7,267 nt of DNA from Desulfobacterales bacterium S5133MH16 (GTDB lineage: Bacteria > Desulfobacterota > Desulfobacteria > Desulfobacterales > UBA11574): contig MAXL01000207.1 of NCBI GenBank assembly GCA_001751005.1, positions 1 through 7,267 on the forward strand, given 5' to 3'. Of the stretch, positions 1 through 5,379 are shown piece by piece. Below the pieces are notes generated by a model that saw only the letters and a list, made by a program, of their open reading frames with translations, was not told where the DNA came from and searched no databases. Position 1 is the stretch's first letter; every line of letters starts with the position of its first letter. Made by a program: the position numbers and the translations under genes.

Positions 1-23
1 ATAATTATTAAAAATATATATTC

Positions 24-28
24 GGAGG
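24..28 (+). promoter_or_regulatory. Shine-Dalgarno for the DUF2156 gene
   Basis: GGAGG lies 11 bases before the ATG at 40 and only 4 bases before an out-of-frame ATG at 33. The frame of the long gene is closed by TGA at 31-33, so ATG 40 is the earliest possible start of the long protein. The 11-base spacing is a little long but workable. Confidence 0.7.
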
Positions 29-39
29 TTTGATGGCAT

Positions 40-936
40 ATGTCTTTAATTTTTGAACCCATAACCTTGGATAAACAAAAAGAGTATTCAGAATATTTTT
101 CCATGTGTTCGCAAAAAACTTCTGATTACAGTTTTGTGAACCTGTGGGGGTGGGCTGAAGATTACGGGCTTTCCTGGGCATGGTCGAATAAGCTTGTTTG
201 GATAAAGCAGACGGTTCCGGAAGAAATTTACTGGGCGCCTGTGGGCTTATGGGAGGACGTTGACTGGAAGCAGTGTATTGACGAATACTTTAGCACCAAG
301 ACCATATTCAGCCGAATGCCTGAGAACCTGATCCGGTTATGGAAAGACAGCTTTAACCATCTTATTACCATTGAGGAATCCAGAGGTCATTGGGATTATC
401 TATACTCTGTGTCCGAACTCATCGAACTCAAAGGCAAACGTTTTCATAAAAAAAAGAATCTCTTGAATCAGTTCAAGAAAAAATATGACTTTGAATATGT
501 TCCTTTTGGGAAAGATATGATCCATAAAGCTATGGAAATGCAGGAAGACTGGTGTGTCTGGCGCGACTGTGAGTCGTCTGAGGTGCTGGCTGCTGAAAAC
601 CGGGCGATTTCAAGGATTTTAAGCAAATGGGAAAACATACAAGTCCTCACAGGCGCTGCAATTATAGTCGATCAAAAAATGGCGGCGTATACCATAGCCG
701 AAAGCTTCACAAAAGATACACTTGTGATTCATTTTGAAAAAGGAAACCAGGACTATAAAGGGGTTTATCAGGTGATCAATCAGATGTTCCTTGAGCATTC
801 GGGAAATAAATTTGAATTTGTAAATCGCGAACAGGACCTTGATAACCAAGGTCTTCGCAAGGCAAAATTATCATATAATCCGGTGGATTTTCTCAAAAAA
901 TATCGGGTTATCCTTAGATTATCAAAGGAAAATTAG
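40..936 (+). CDS. DUF2156 / phosphatidylglycerol lysyltransferase C-terminal-domain protein (GNAT-like fold)
   Basis: This 298-residue protein matches the pattern I know for DUF2156 (LPG_synthase_C-like). Its centre has the family signature at about 119-150, an aromatic YLYSV stretch, then LKGKRFHKKKN and a basic segment ending KKKYDF. The C-terminal half carries HFEKGN (231-236), a GVYQVINQMF helix and the VNREQDLDNQGLRKAKLSYNP block (261-281) typical of the family. The domain has an acyltransferase (GNAT) fold and is related to the aminoacyl-transfer domain of MprF. Here it stands alone, with no transmembrane segments, so it is probably cytoplasmic. The N-terminal 110 residues are rich in Trp and Tyr. 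The start at 40 is the first in-frame ATG after a stop. The substrate of stand-alone members is not known to me. It is followed by over 150 non-coding bases and is likely not co-transcribed with what follows. Family call is firm; function is open. Confidence 0.88.
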   Translation: MSLIFEPITLDKQKEYSEYFSMCSQKTSDYSFVNLWGWAEDYGLSWAWSNKLVWIKQTVPEEIYWAPVGLWEDVDWKQCIDEYFSTKTIFSRMPENLIRLWKDSFNHLITIEESRGHWDYLYSVSELIELKGKRFHKKKNLLNQFKKKYDFEYVPFGKDMIHKAMEMQEDWCVWRDCESSEVLAAENRAISRILSKWENIQVLTGAAIIVDQKMAAYTIAESFTKDTLVIHFEKGNQDYKGVYQVINQMFLEHSGNKFEFVNREQDLDNQGLRKAKLSYNPVDFLKKYRVILRLSKEN

Positions 937-987
937 ATCATCAAATAATGTAGCTCAATATAAACGTGTTCTTTTTTTAAAAAAAAG

Positions 988-1016
988 TTGACAATGCCAC
1001 AATGTGTCACTACTTT
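988..1016 (+). promoter_or_regulatory. Putative sigma-70-like promoter with upstream A/T tract
   Basis: A perfect -35 hexamer TTGACA (988-993) is followed after 17 bases by TACTTT (1011-1016), a weak -10. Directly upstream is an inverted T-run/A-run (about 971-987) that could act as an UP-like element or bent DNA. The promoter would produce a transcript starting near 1023 and reading into the small gene at 1093, about 70 bases downstream. Within the spacer lies the dyad TGACA-N11-TGTCA (989-1009), a possible operator. This is pattern matching only. Confidence 0.5.
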
Positions 1017-1079
1017 TTTAAAACATTAAACTTAAAATATTAACTTACTGACTGCAACCTGTTATTTGCCAGATTAAGC

Positions 1080-1086
1080 AAAGGAG
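1080..1086 (+). promoter_or_regulatory. Shine-Dalgarno for the small Cys-rich protein
   Basis: AAAGGAG lies 6 bases before the ATG at 1093. It is one of the best-spaced ribosome sites in the window and is the main reason, with the cysteine pattern, for treating the short frame as a real gene. Confidence 0.7.
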
Positions 1087-1092
1087 CAGCCT

Positions 1093-1332
1093 ATGGAAAA
1101 AAATAGAAATCCGGTTCACAACAAAGGCTATCGAAATGTCTTTTGTCCATATTACAGAAGCTGTTTGGATCATGCAAGTAAACATTACTGGGAATATTGG
1201 AGTTGTTTGGATTGCCGGCATAAACGGGAACAAAAATCAGCTGTTGACGTCTTTTTATCACCGGCATGCGCTGATCCGTATTACTCCCTGTCACCGTCTT
1301 TCTATCGAAAGGTCAAAAGCACTCCATTATAA
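1093..1332 (+). CDS. Small Cys/Trp-rich protein with a zinc-ribbon-like cysteine pattern
   Basis: This 79-residue frame starts 6 bases after AAAGGAG. Its core, residues 14-46, has four cysteines spaced C18-x5-C24-x13-C38-x2-C41 in the context FCPYY, SCLDHA, WEYWSCLDC, followed by basic residues. Such paired cysteines would suit a single zinc site or an iron-binding knuckle. Two aromatic-rich turns (W33, W36) lie between the pairs. The C-terminal part (about 56-75) has an ADPYYSLSPSFYRKV stretch, which looks like genuine protein rather than random translation. I recall similar short FCP-x-CLD-W-C-x2-C proteins as hypotheticals in sulfate-reducing deltaproteobacteria, but cannot search. There is no signal peptide or membrane segment, so it is probably cytoplasmic. 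It is the first gene after the promoter at 988, upstream of the stress genes. A longer overlapping frame in +2 lacks these signs. Function unknown. Confidence 0.68.
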   Translation: MEKNRNPVHNKGYRNVFCPYYRSCLDHASKHYWEYWSCLDCRHKREQKSAVDVFLSPACADPYYSLSPSFYRKVKSTPL

Positions 1333-1360
1333 CCACAAGCTTTGTTCTGATACAGCAAAA

Positions 1361-1368
1361 GGAGGTGA
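1361..1368 (+). promoter_or_regulatory. Near-perfect Shine-Dalgarno before an 18-codon ORF
   Basis: GGAGGTGA, preceded by AAAA, is almost fully complementary to the 3' end of 16S rRNA. Its GGAGG core sits 8 bases before the ATG at 1374. It is the strongest ribosome site in the window, yet precedes only a very short frame. Confidence 0.6.
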
Positions 1369-1373
1369 ACTCT

Positions 1374-1430
1374 ATGAAGCGATTTATGATACCCAGAGTA
1401 GCTAACTGTACCGGTGGCTGCCATCTTTAG
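1374..1430 (+). CDS. Possible 18-residue small ORF or leader peptide
   Basis: The frame reads MKRFMIPRVANCTGGCHL and ends at TAG (1428-1430). It begins 41 bases after the stop of the Cys-rich gene and is preceded by the strongest ribosome site in the window, which is the main evidence that it is translated. The peptide starts with two basic residues and ends with a CTGGCH motif whose two cysteines and histidine could bind metal. It is too short to assign to a family. Its coding sequence includes one arm (TACCCAG, 1390-1396) of an RNA stem closing at 1433-1439, and that second arm competes with another stem, so translation could influence folding as in leader-peptide attenuators. It may also be a small functional protein or a decaying remnant. 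No family or function is known to me. Confidence 0.4.
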   Translation: MKRFMIPRVANCTGGCHL

Positions 1431-1459
1431 TCCTGGGTAAGACGTTAAACTGCCCGGAC
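1390..1459 (+). promoter_or_regulatory. Mutually exclusive inverted repeats (attenuator-like arrangement)
   Basis: TACCCAG (1390-1396) pairs perfectly with CTGGGTA (1433-1439). The same GGG also belongs to GTCCTGGG (1430-1437), which pairs with CCCGGAC (1453-1459) apart from a one-base bulge. Only one of the two stems can form at a time. The first arm lies inside the 18-codon ORF. The second stem is followed by an AT-rich stretch without a clean T-run, so termination is doubtful. Confidence 0.3.
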
Positions 1460-1542
1460 CATTATTTTATTAGACATCTCTATATCCTCCATTTTCCCGG
1501 CCTGGCAAGTGAGAAAAAACATATAAAAAAATACAAAACCTC

Positions 1543-1556
1543 TTGATCCGGATCAC
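1543..1556 (+). promoter_or_regulatory. FNR/CRP-superfamily-like binding site
   Basis: The site reads TTGATCCGGATCAC. Its core TGATCCGGATCA is a perfect 12-base palindrome, and it matches the FNR consensus TTGAT-N4-ATCAA at 9 of 10 defined positions. It is flanked upstream by AT-rich DNA. The centre lies about 190 bases before the Usp start. No good -35 hexamer follows at the expected distance, as is common for promoters that depend on an activator. The regulator could be FNR, DNR or another CRP-family protein with the same recognition helix. Confidence 0.5.
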
Positions 1557-1625
1557 ATTATTGAGGTAGAAGACAGAAGTGTTTGTACGTTTAAAACAGA
1601 AGTTAGGCGTAAATACTGTGACTCC

Positions 1626-1665
1626 CCCTGGGTTATGTCTTCCCGGACGGACCTGAACCCACGGG
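1626..1665 (+). repeat. Inverted repeat in the presumed Usp leader
   Basis: CCC-TGGGTT (1626-1634) pairs with AACCCA-C-GGG (1656-1665), giving a 9-pair stem with one bulged C. The 21-base loop can itself form short GTC/GAC pairing. There is no following T-run, so it is not a typical terminator. If transcribed from the FNR-like promoter it would sit in the 5' leader. Confidence 0.35.
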
Positions 1666-1673
1666 ACTTGGTT

Positions 1674-1715
1674 TTATACCCAAAACAGACTTGGGAAAAA
1701 AAGGTATAAGCTTAT
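1674..1715 (+). repeat. Competing inverted repeats just before the Usp ribosome site
   Basis: TTATACC (1674-1680) pairs with GGTATAA (1703-1709), and inside it CCCAA (1679-1683) can pair with TTGGG (1691-1695). The right arm also overlaps a perfect 10-base palindrome, ATAAGCTTAT (1706-1715). It ends 8 bases before the AAAGGAG ribosome site. It may be RNA structure or a protein-binding site. Confidence 0.35.
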
Positions 1716-1722
1716 CAGACAC

Positions 1723-1729
1723 AAAGGAG
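1723..1729 (+). promoter_or_regulatory. Shine-Dalgarno deciding the Usp start
   Basis: AAAGGAG is 10 bases from the ATG at 1740. A closer ATG at 1733 is only 3 bases away and encodes just four codons before TAA, so 1740 is the real start. Confidence 0.65.
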
Positions 1730-1739
1730 AATATGAGCA

Positions 1740-2210
1740 ATGGATAAAAAAATATTAGTGGCAATTGATGATTCTGAAAACGCTATGCGAGCAGTCGAAT
1801 TTATCGCAAATTTATTTACAACGGATAGCAAAATTACGCTATTTAATGTCATTCAAGACACCGCGGCCTTGTGCGAAATGAACAGTCCGGAGCTAACTCC
1901 TTATTTTAAATCTCAACAGAGTTCCTTCTGTTTGCTGGAAGAGAAAAAACAGGAACTGGTGAACCAGGCAGTGCAAAAAGCCAAAGAGATACTTATGGAC
2001 GCAGGATTTGAAGAAAAGAATATCACCGTTAAATCAGTAATTAAAAAAAGAGGAATTGCGAGGGATATAATAAAAGAGGCCCAGGCCGGTTATAACGCTA
2101 TTGTCTTGGGAAGGAGGGGCCTGTCCGGAATTAAGGATTTTATTCTCGGGAGCGTTTCACAGAAAGTGTCCAACTCGGCAAAGGATATTTCAGTTCTAGT
2201 CGTGAATTAG
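1740..2210 (+). CDS. Universal stress protein, UspA family (ATP-binding type)
   Basis: A 156-residue protein, the usual length for a single-domain Usp. It opens with the first beta strand KKILVAIDDS (3-12), in which D10 is the conserved nucleotide-contacting aspartate. It ends with the ATP-binding signature G124-x2-G127-x9-G137-S138, then a last strand ISVLVV. The complete glycine motif places it with ATP-binding Usps (MJ0577-like) rather than the non-binding UspA type. Such proteins are soluble homodimers in the cytoplasm that help cells survive starvation, oxidative or respiratory stress, though their biochemical action is rarely known. An insert at about 44-75, carrying two cysteines (C45, C64), lies between the second strand and helix 2. 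The gene is followed by 278 non-coding bases and is probably its own transcript. The FNR-like site at 1543-1556 suggests control by oxygen or redox state. The family call is firm. Confidence 0.93.
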   Translation: MDKKILVAIDDSENAMRAVEFIANLFTTDSKITLFNVIQDTAALCEMNSPELTPYFKSQQSSFCLLEEKKQELVNQAVQKAKEILMDAGFEEKNITVKSVIKKRGIARDIIKEAQAGYNAIVLGRRGLSGIKDFILGSVSQKVSNSAKDISVLVVN

Positions 2211-2316
2211 TTTCTGTCCGGAAACAGGTATTCCCCGATATTTCCGTGTCAACTCACAGCCGACTCCTGTATAATAAACAAATTGAACGGGCATGGATAA
2301 GCAACATTATTTTTCC

Positions 2317-2346
2317 TTGACATGGTTACCATTTTTGTCTGATTAT
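2317..2346 (+). promoter_or_regulatory. Putative sigma-70-like promoter for hsp20-lon
   Basis: A perfect TTGACA (2317-2322) is followed after 18 bases by GATTAT (2341-2346), a 4 of 6 match to TATAAT. The spacer contains the palindrome ATGGTTACCAT (2322-2332), which may be an operator. The transcript would have a leader of about 135 bases before Hsp20. I see no CIRCE element and no convincing sigma-32 promoter in 2211-2488. An isolated TATAAT at 2270-2275 lacks a matching -35. Confidence 0.5.
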
Positions 2347-2488
2347 ATTGATTTGGAATAGAAAAAGACGATCATTTCCTGACCAGGTCCTGTTGGTAAA
2401 AAAAGGAATGGCAAGGGTCTATTGAAAAAAACTTATTTGAGCCGGCCAAAGCAAAAAAGATATCAGCATTAACACACAGGAGCCCAAA

Positions 2489-2935
2489 ATGGACTATATC
2501 AAAATACGATTTATTAGCGATTTTGATCAGATCGATCCCGAGTTCGAAAAAGCCATTGATGATATGTTTCGGCCCATACACCCCATGTTCATGCTATCCG
2601 CACGGAAATGGAAGCCTCAAATGGATATTTATGAAACCCCTGACCAGATTCTTATTCTGGCTGAAATCGCCGGAGTCAAGAAAGAGGACCTGGAATTGGA
2701 AATCAGCAACAAGGCTGTCAGGATTTATGGGAACCGTGCTGAATTTCCTCGCGGAGAAAACGCAAAATACAGACTGGCTGAAATCCAGTATGGAAGGTTT
2801 GAACGCATATTATACCTTCCGACGCCCATTGATCCTGAAGTGGTTTCAGCGTCATATTCAAACGGTTTTCTCCAGATCCGACTGGCCAAACCTTCACTTG
2901 ATAAAATACGCAAGATACCCATTACAGAAGGATAG
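2489..2935 (+). CDS. Small heat-shock protein, Hsp20/alpha-crystallin family
   Basis: This 148-residue protein is an ATP-independent holdase: it binds unfolding proteins in the cytoplasm and keeps them soluble for refolding or degradation. The alpha-crystallin domain runs from about 42 to 138, beginning KPQMDIYETPDQ and including AEIAGVKKEDLELEI (a hallmark segment), YGRFERILYLPTPID and the signature A121-SYS-NGFLQI (121-130). The C-terminal I-P-I (143-145) is the IxI motif used to build large oligomers, so the protein is complete. The N-terminal arm (1-41) is short and hydrophobic, with several Phe and Met. AGGAG (2478-2482) is 6 bases before the ATG. Lon follows after 54 bases with no terminator between, so the two are probably one operon in which substrates held by Hsp20 can pass to Lon. 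The family call is secure. Confidence 0.95.
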   Translation: MDYIKIRFISDFDQIDPEFEKAIDDMFRPIHPMFMLSARKWKPQMDIYETPDQILILAEIAGVKKEDLELEISNKAVRIYGNRAEFPRGENAKYRLAEIQYGRFERILYLPTPIDPEVVSASYSNGFLQIRLAKPSLDKIRKIPITEG

Positions 2936-2979
2936 GCGTTATTTCGTTTATCCCATTTTCCTTCAAAAAAATGTAAATT

Positions 2980-2983
2980 GGAG
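2980..2983 (+). promoter_or_regulatory. Shine-Dalgarno deciding the Lon start
   Basis: GGAG is 6 bases before ATG 2990. An in-frame TTG at 2978 overlaps this site, so translation from TTG would need a different ribosome site, and none is seen. ATG 2990 is therefore preferred. Confidence 0.75.
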
Positions 2984-2989
2984 ACAGCC

Positions 2990-5332
2990 ATGACACAGCC
3001 TCAGTCATCCAGTGAAATCAAGACGGATAAATTGCCTGAAATTCTTTCTATTCTCCCTATGATTGATGCAGCTCTTTTCCCCAAAATGGTTTTGCCCCTT
3101 CTTGTTATACAGGAACGATCGATCCAACTGGTGGATGAAGCCATGTCCCGGAATCGTATCATAGGTCTTATTGTGGCAAAAGAACCGATTACCGGAGAAA
3201 CTTATACCAAAGCGGATCTCCATGCCGTGGGTACAAGTGCTTTGATCCTCAAAATGGCAAAAACCGAAGACAACAGATTGCAATTGATTACACAAGGCCT
3301 GGAACGGTTCCGGGTAAAAGAATTTATATCGGGCAAGCCGTACCCCCGGGCCCGGGTGGAGTATCTTAAGGATACAGATAAGAAGGATAAGGAAACAGAG
3401 GCCCTGATGTCCAACATGATAAGCCAGTTCACCCGGATTGCCGAACTTTCTCCGGGGCTGCCCCCTGAAATAGTTACAATGGCAAAATCCATAAATGAGC
3501 CCGGTATATTGGCTGATATGGTTGCTTCCACCATCAATTCCACACTTGAGGAAAAGCAGAGGGTTCTGGAAATTTTTGATCCCAAAAAACGGTTAAAAGA
3601 AGTGACCCGACTGATTAACTATCAGTTGGAAATTTTAGAGCTCGGAAACAAGATACAATCCCAGGTCAAGGGGGACATGGATAAACGGCAAAGAGAATAC
3701 TATCTGCGGGAGCAACTCAAAAAGATCAAGGAAGAGCTGGGCGAAAAAGATGAGGCCTCGGTTGAAATTGAAGACTACAAAGCTAAAATCGAGGAAAAAA
3801 ATCTTCCCGAAGAAGCCCGCAAAGAGGCTGAACGGGAACTCGACCGCCTTTCCCGCATGCACCCGTCTTCTGCGGAATATACCGTGGCATCAACCTATCT
3901 GGACTGGCTGACCACCCTCCCCTGGCATGAAAGCACAGAAGACAACCTGGATATAAAAATGGCAAAAAAGGTTTTGGATGACGATCATTACGGACTTAAA
4001 AAACCCAAAAAGCGGGTCATCGAATACCTTGCCGTGCGCAAGCTCAAGCCCGAGTCAAAAGGTCCTATCCTGTGTTTTGCGGGCCCTCCCGGCACCGGCA
4101 AAACATCGCTGGGCAATTCAATCGCCCGGGCGTTAGGACGAAAATTTATCCGTATTTCCTTGGGGGGCGTAAGGGATGAGGCTGAAATCAGAGGACATCG
4201 GCGCACCTATGTGGGGGCTCTTCCCGGCCGCATTATCCAGGGAATCCGGCGATCCGGATCAAACAACCCGGTATTTATGCTGGATGAAATAGACAAAGTG
4301 GGGAGCGATTTTCGCGGAGACCCGTCATCGGCACTGCTGGAGGTTCTTGATCCTGAACAGAACTTTTCTTTTTCGGATCACTATCTGGATGTGCCTTTTG
4401 ACCTGTCCAAAGTCATGTTCATAACCACCGCGAATATTCTTGACACCATACCGCCTGCCTTAAGGGACCGAATGGAAGTGCTGACACTTCTGGGCTATAC
4501 CCTTGACGAAAAGATTAAAATTGCGACAAGATATCTCATCCCACGCCAGCGCGACGCTCATGGTCTAAAGGCTAACCAGATATCTTTTACAAAAGGAGCG
4601 TTAAAGCAGATCATTTCAGGCTATACCCGAGAAGCGGGATTAAGAAATCTTGAGCGGGAAATTGCAGCGGTTTGCCGGGGGGTGGCGGCCGATATCGCAG
4701 AAGGCGAGGCCGTGTCTGCTAAAATCGGGATTGATGATATTTCCAAGTATCTTGGTCCGATTCGCCTGATTTCCGACGTGAAATCAAGAATTTCAACACC
4801 CGGTATTGCCCTGGGGCTTGCCTGGACGCCCACCGGAGGAGAACTTCTTTTTATTGAAGCCACATCCATGAAAGGGAAAAAAGTACTTACCTTAACCGGT
4901 CAACTGGGGGATGTTATGAAGGAATCCGCAACCGCAGCCTTAAGCTTTATTCGGACAAATGCGGCATCTCTCAAGATTGATGAAGATTTTTTTGAAAACA
5001 GTGATATTCACCTGCACATCCCCGCAGGCGCCATACCCAAGGACGGCCCTTCCGCCGGTGTCACCATGTTCACCGCCCTGGTATCCCTGCTAACCCAAAA
5101 AACCATCCGAAAAGATCTTGCCATGACCGGTGAAATAACCCTGAGAGGGCAAGTGCTGCCGGTCGGCGGTATAAAGGAAAAGGTTCTGGCGGCCCATCGC
5201 TCAGGCATTAAAACCCTTATCCTGCCAAAGCAGAATGAAAAAGATCTCGAAGACATACCCGAAAAGGTTAAAAAAGAAATCCATTTCCACTTTGTTGACA
5301 AAATGATGGATTTGTTAAAAATAGCGTTGTAA
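2990..5332 (+). CDS. lon: ATP-dependent Lon protease (LonA type)
   Basis: A 780-residue protein from ATG 2990, close to the E. coli length (784). Lon is a cytoplasmic hexamer that unfolds and degrades damaged proteins and some short-lived regulators. The substrate-binding N-domain covers roughly 15-205, opening LPEILSILPMIDAALFPKMV. A charged helical, coiled-coil-prone segment follows (about 225-258). The AAA+ module has Walker A GPPGTGKT (365-372, K371), Walker B FMLDEID with D432 and E433, a sensor-1 Asn (N482) and an arginine in DRMEV (R494). The C-terminal protease domain has the catalytic Ser688 in PKDGPSAG and Lys731 in GGIKEK, the Ser-Lys dyad of LonA. All key residues are offset by +9 from E. 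coli, which shows a colinear, intact enzyme. It follows hsp20 by 54 bases and probably shares its promoter. The inositol-phosphate-synthase-like gene begins 47 bases after its stop. Confidence 0.98.
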   Translation: MTQPQSSSEIKTDKLPEILSILPMIDAALFPKMVLPLLVIQERSIQLVDEAMSRNRIIGLIVAKEPITGETYTKADLHAVGTSALILKMAKTEDNRLQLITQGLERFRVKEFISGKPYPRARVEYLKDTDKKDKETEALMSNMISQFTRIAELSPGLPPEIVTMAKSINEPGILADMVASTINSTLEEKQRVLEIFDPKKRLKEVTRLINYQLEILELGNKIQSQVKGDMDKRQREYYLREQLKKIKEELGEKDEASVEIEDYKAKIEEKNLPEEARKEAERELDRLSRMHPSSAEYTVASTYLDWLTTLPWHESTEDNLDIKMAKKVLDDDHYGLKKPKKRVIEYLAVRKLKPESKGPILCFAGPPGTGKTSLGNSIARALGRKFIRISLGGVRDEAEIRGHRRTYVGALPGRIIQGIRRSGSNNPVFMLDEIDKVGSDFRGDPSSALLEVLDPEQNFSFSDHYLDVPFDLSKVMFITTANILDTIPPALRDRMEVLTLLGYTLDEKIKIATRYLIPRQRDAHGLKANQISFTKGALKQIISGYTREAGLRNLEREIAAVCRGVAADIAEGEAVSAKIGIDDISKYLGPIRLISDVKSRISTPGIALGLAWTPTGGELLFIEATSMKGKKVLTLTGQLGDVMKESATAALSFIRTNAASLKIDEDFFENSDIHLHIPAGAIPKDGPSAGVTMFTALVSLLTQKTIRKDLAMTGEITLRGQVLPVGGIKEKVLAAHRSGIKTLILPKQNEKDLEDIPEKVKKEIHFHFVDKMMDLLKIAL

Positions 5333-5362
5333 TAAAATAACCATCGGATCTTCTTAAGCTAA

Positions 5363-5379
5363 AAGCAAGCTCATTGCTT
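5363..5379 (+). promoter_or_regulatory. Hairpin abutting the start codon of the inositol-phosphate-synthase-like gene
   Basis: AAGCAA (5363-5368) and TTGCTT (5374-5379) form a perfect 6-pair stem with a 5-base loop GCTCA, ending directly before ATG 5380. No GGAG-like ribosome site is visible upstream. The stem would occupy the place where a ribosome site normally lies, so initiation may be weak, regulated, or coupled to Lon translation. Confidence 0.4.

Larger units (their letters stand above)
1431..1739 (+). other. Non-coding region upstream of the universal stress gene
   Basis: About 310 bases with no convincing protein frame. In order it holds the second arm of the attenuator-like repeats, an AT-rich run (about 1511-1540), the FNR-like palindrome at 1543-1556, a stem at 1626-1665, a nested stem at 1674-1709 and a 10-base palindrome at 1706-1715, ending at the ribosome site of the Usp gene. 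I found no convincing -35/-10 pair, which would fit an activator-dependent promoter. Confidence 0.5.

Noticed and set aside
971..987. T-run/A-run inverted repeat as a terminator for the DUF2156 gene
   Set aside because: The stem would be nearly all A-T pairs and the T-run is on the wrong side; it is better explained as an A/T tract upstream of the promoter.
1136..1405. 89-codon open frame overlapping the small Cys-rich gene
   Set aside because: It has no ribosome site, no recognisable motif, and overlaps a frame with a good ribosome site and ordered cysteines.
2210..2225. GTTTC-N6-GAAAC hairpin after the Usp gene as a terminator
   Set aside because: Only five base pairs and no following T-run.
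2270..2275. Perfect TATAAT as a promoter -10
   Set aside because: The matching -35 position (TGTCAA, 2247-2252) fits only 2 of 6 bases, and TG is not correctly placed for an extended -10.
2978..2989. TTG start giving Lon four extra residues
   Set aside because: TTG overlaps the GGAG ribosome site that serves ATG 2990.
2523..2993. 156-codon plus-strand frame overlapping hsp20
   Set aside because: It overlaps a clear alpha-crystallin gene in another frame, and its translation resembles no family.
3202..3585. 127-codon minus-strand open frame inside lon
   Set aside because: Antisense to the conserved Lon N-domain, with no ribosome site or recognisable domain.
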